A DNA stretch of 7,100 nt. Origin: Xanthobacteraceae bacterium (GTDB taxonomy: Bacteria; Pseudomonadota; Alphaproteobacteria; Rhizobiales; Xanthobacteraceae). The translations under genes were made by a program, and so were the position numbers. Positions 6,547 through 7,100 of the stretch are shown in pieces (within the stretch, counting starts at the first letter, position 1; each line of letters starts with the position of its first letter). Below the pieces are notes generated by a model. The model was not told the origin of the DNA, ran no database searches, and worked only from the letters and a program-made list of their open reading frames with translations. Location: assembly GCA_030039105.1 (NCBI GenBank), contig JASHQO010000138.1, forward strand, positions 1 to 7,100, written 5' to 3'.

Positions 6547-7100
6547 GTGTCGAGCGTCGTTCGCCAGCGCCAATCGCTGATGTTCCGAGCCCGCTCCTAT
6601 ATGGCGTTCTCGGTGCTGCCGCGCCCGCCGATCGCCGAATGGCTGTCGGACCTCGACGCTACGCTGGAGCGCTCCCAGGGCTTTTTCTCCGGCTATCCGG
6701 TCGCGCTCGATCTTTCGGCGGTGACCTTGAGCCCGAACGGCATCCGCCAGCTCATCGCCGATCTCGAGGAGCGCAATATCCGCATTCTCGGCCTCGAAGG
6801 CATCGAGCCCGCCGCCGCGGCGCCGGGGCTGCCGCCGGTGCTACGGGCGGGCCGCAACGCCTCGTTGGCGACGCCGTTGGCCGAGGTCGAACCGATCGCC
6901 GCGCCGGCGGCGCCGAAGCCGGAGCCGGCTTCGCTTCTGATCGAGGATCCGGTGCGCTCCGGCCAGACCGTCGTCTTCATCGACGGCGACATCACCGTGC
7001 TCGGCTCGGTCGGCTCCGGTGCCGAGATCGTCGCCGGCGGCTCGATCCACATCTACGGCACGCTGCGCGGCCGCGCCATGGCGGGCGCGGGCGGCAATGC
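6547..7100 (+). CDS. minC: Septum site-determining protein MinC (3' end outside window)
   Basis: MinC blocks FtsZ polymerisation away from mid-cell and is brought to the membrane by MinD. The window shows 184 full codons. The N-terminal FtsZ-inhibiting domain covers about residues 9-85 (SLMFRARSYMAFSVLP, then GYPVALDLSAV and LIADLEERNIRILGLEG). An Ala/Pro-rich linker of about 45 residues follows. The C-terminal beta-helix domain begins at PVRSGQTVVF (from P135), with GDITVLGSVGSGAEIVAGG and GSIHIYGTLRGRAMAG, the hallmark of MinC that serves dimerisation and MinD binding. The gene starts with GTG behind a strong GGAGAGG. It lies 98 bp after hemH on the same strand, behind a CtrA-type box, suggesting its own promoter. 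The usual partners minD and minE would be expected just downstream. The linker is longer than in E. coli MinC, as is common in related alphaproteobacteria. Confidence 0.95.
   Translation, partial: MSSVVRQRQSLMFRARSYMAFSVLPRPPIAEWLSDLDATLERSQGFFSGYPVALDLSAVTLSPNGIRQLIADLEERNIRILGLEGIEPAAAAPGLPPVLRAGRNASLATPLAEVEPIAAPAAPKPEPASLLIEDPVRSGQTVVFIDGDITVLGSVGSGAEIVAGGSIHIYGTLRGRAMAGAGGN

Overview
The window is GC-rich, tightly packed chromosomal DNA. It looks like an alphaproteobacterium, most likely of the order Hyphomicrobiales (Bradyrhizobium/Rhodopseudomonas-like or a relative). This rests on gene content, on the alphaproteobacterial wording of HemH and MinC, on strong GC bias at third codon positions, on a CtrA-type box (a cell-cycle regulator of this class), and on a Cys-rich small secreted protein of a kind common in this group. 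The assignment is inferred from sequence style, not from a database search.

Layout. Bases 1-3462 (+) hold most of a giant single-chain indolepyruvate ferredoxin oxidoreductase-family enzyme (IorA and IorB fused, plus a C-terminal DUF6537-like part); its first residues lie before the window. A GC-rich palindrome of the REP type sits in frame inside this gene at 2723-2768. After 34 bp comes an MmgE/PrpD-family gene (3497-4855, +), probably in the same transcript. A small minus-strand gene (4888-5118) converges on it and encodes a secreted protein with four cysteines. After a 121-bp divergent spacer comes hemH, ferrochelatase (5240-6448, +), with a long Ala/Pro-rich N-terminal extension. A 98-bp spacer then holds three GTTAAC sites, two of which form a full TTAA-N7-TTAAC CtrA box. 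It leads into minC (GTG start at 6547), which runs off the window end.

How the genes relate. The first two genes look like a catabolic pair: oxidative decarboxylation of a 2-oxo acid to an acyl-CoA, next to a dehydratase/decarboxylase-fold enzyme. Their substrates cannot be read from sequence. hemH makes protoheme and minC belongs to division-site placement; they are separate functions and the min promoter appears to have its own cell-cycle control. I see no phage, transposase, CRISPR, tRNA or rRNA. I found no convincing new multi-gene system; the most interesting points are the coding palindrome, the helically phased GTTAAC sites before minC, and the HemH extension.
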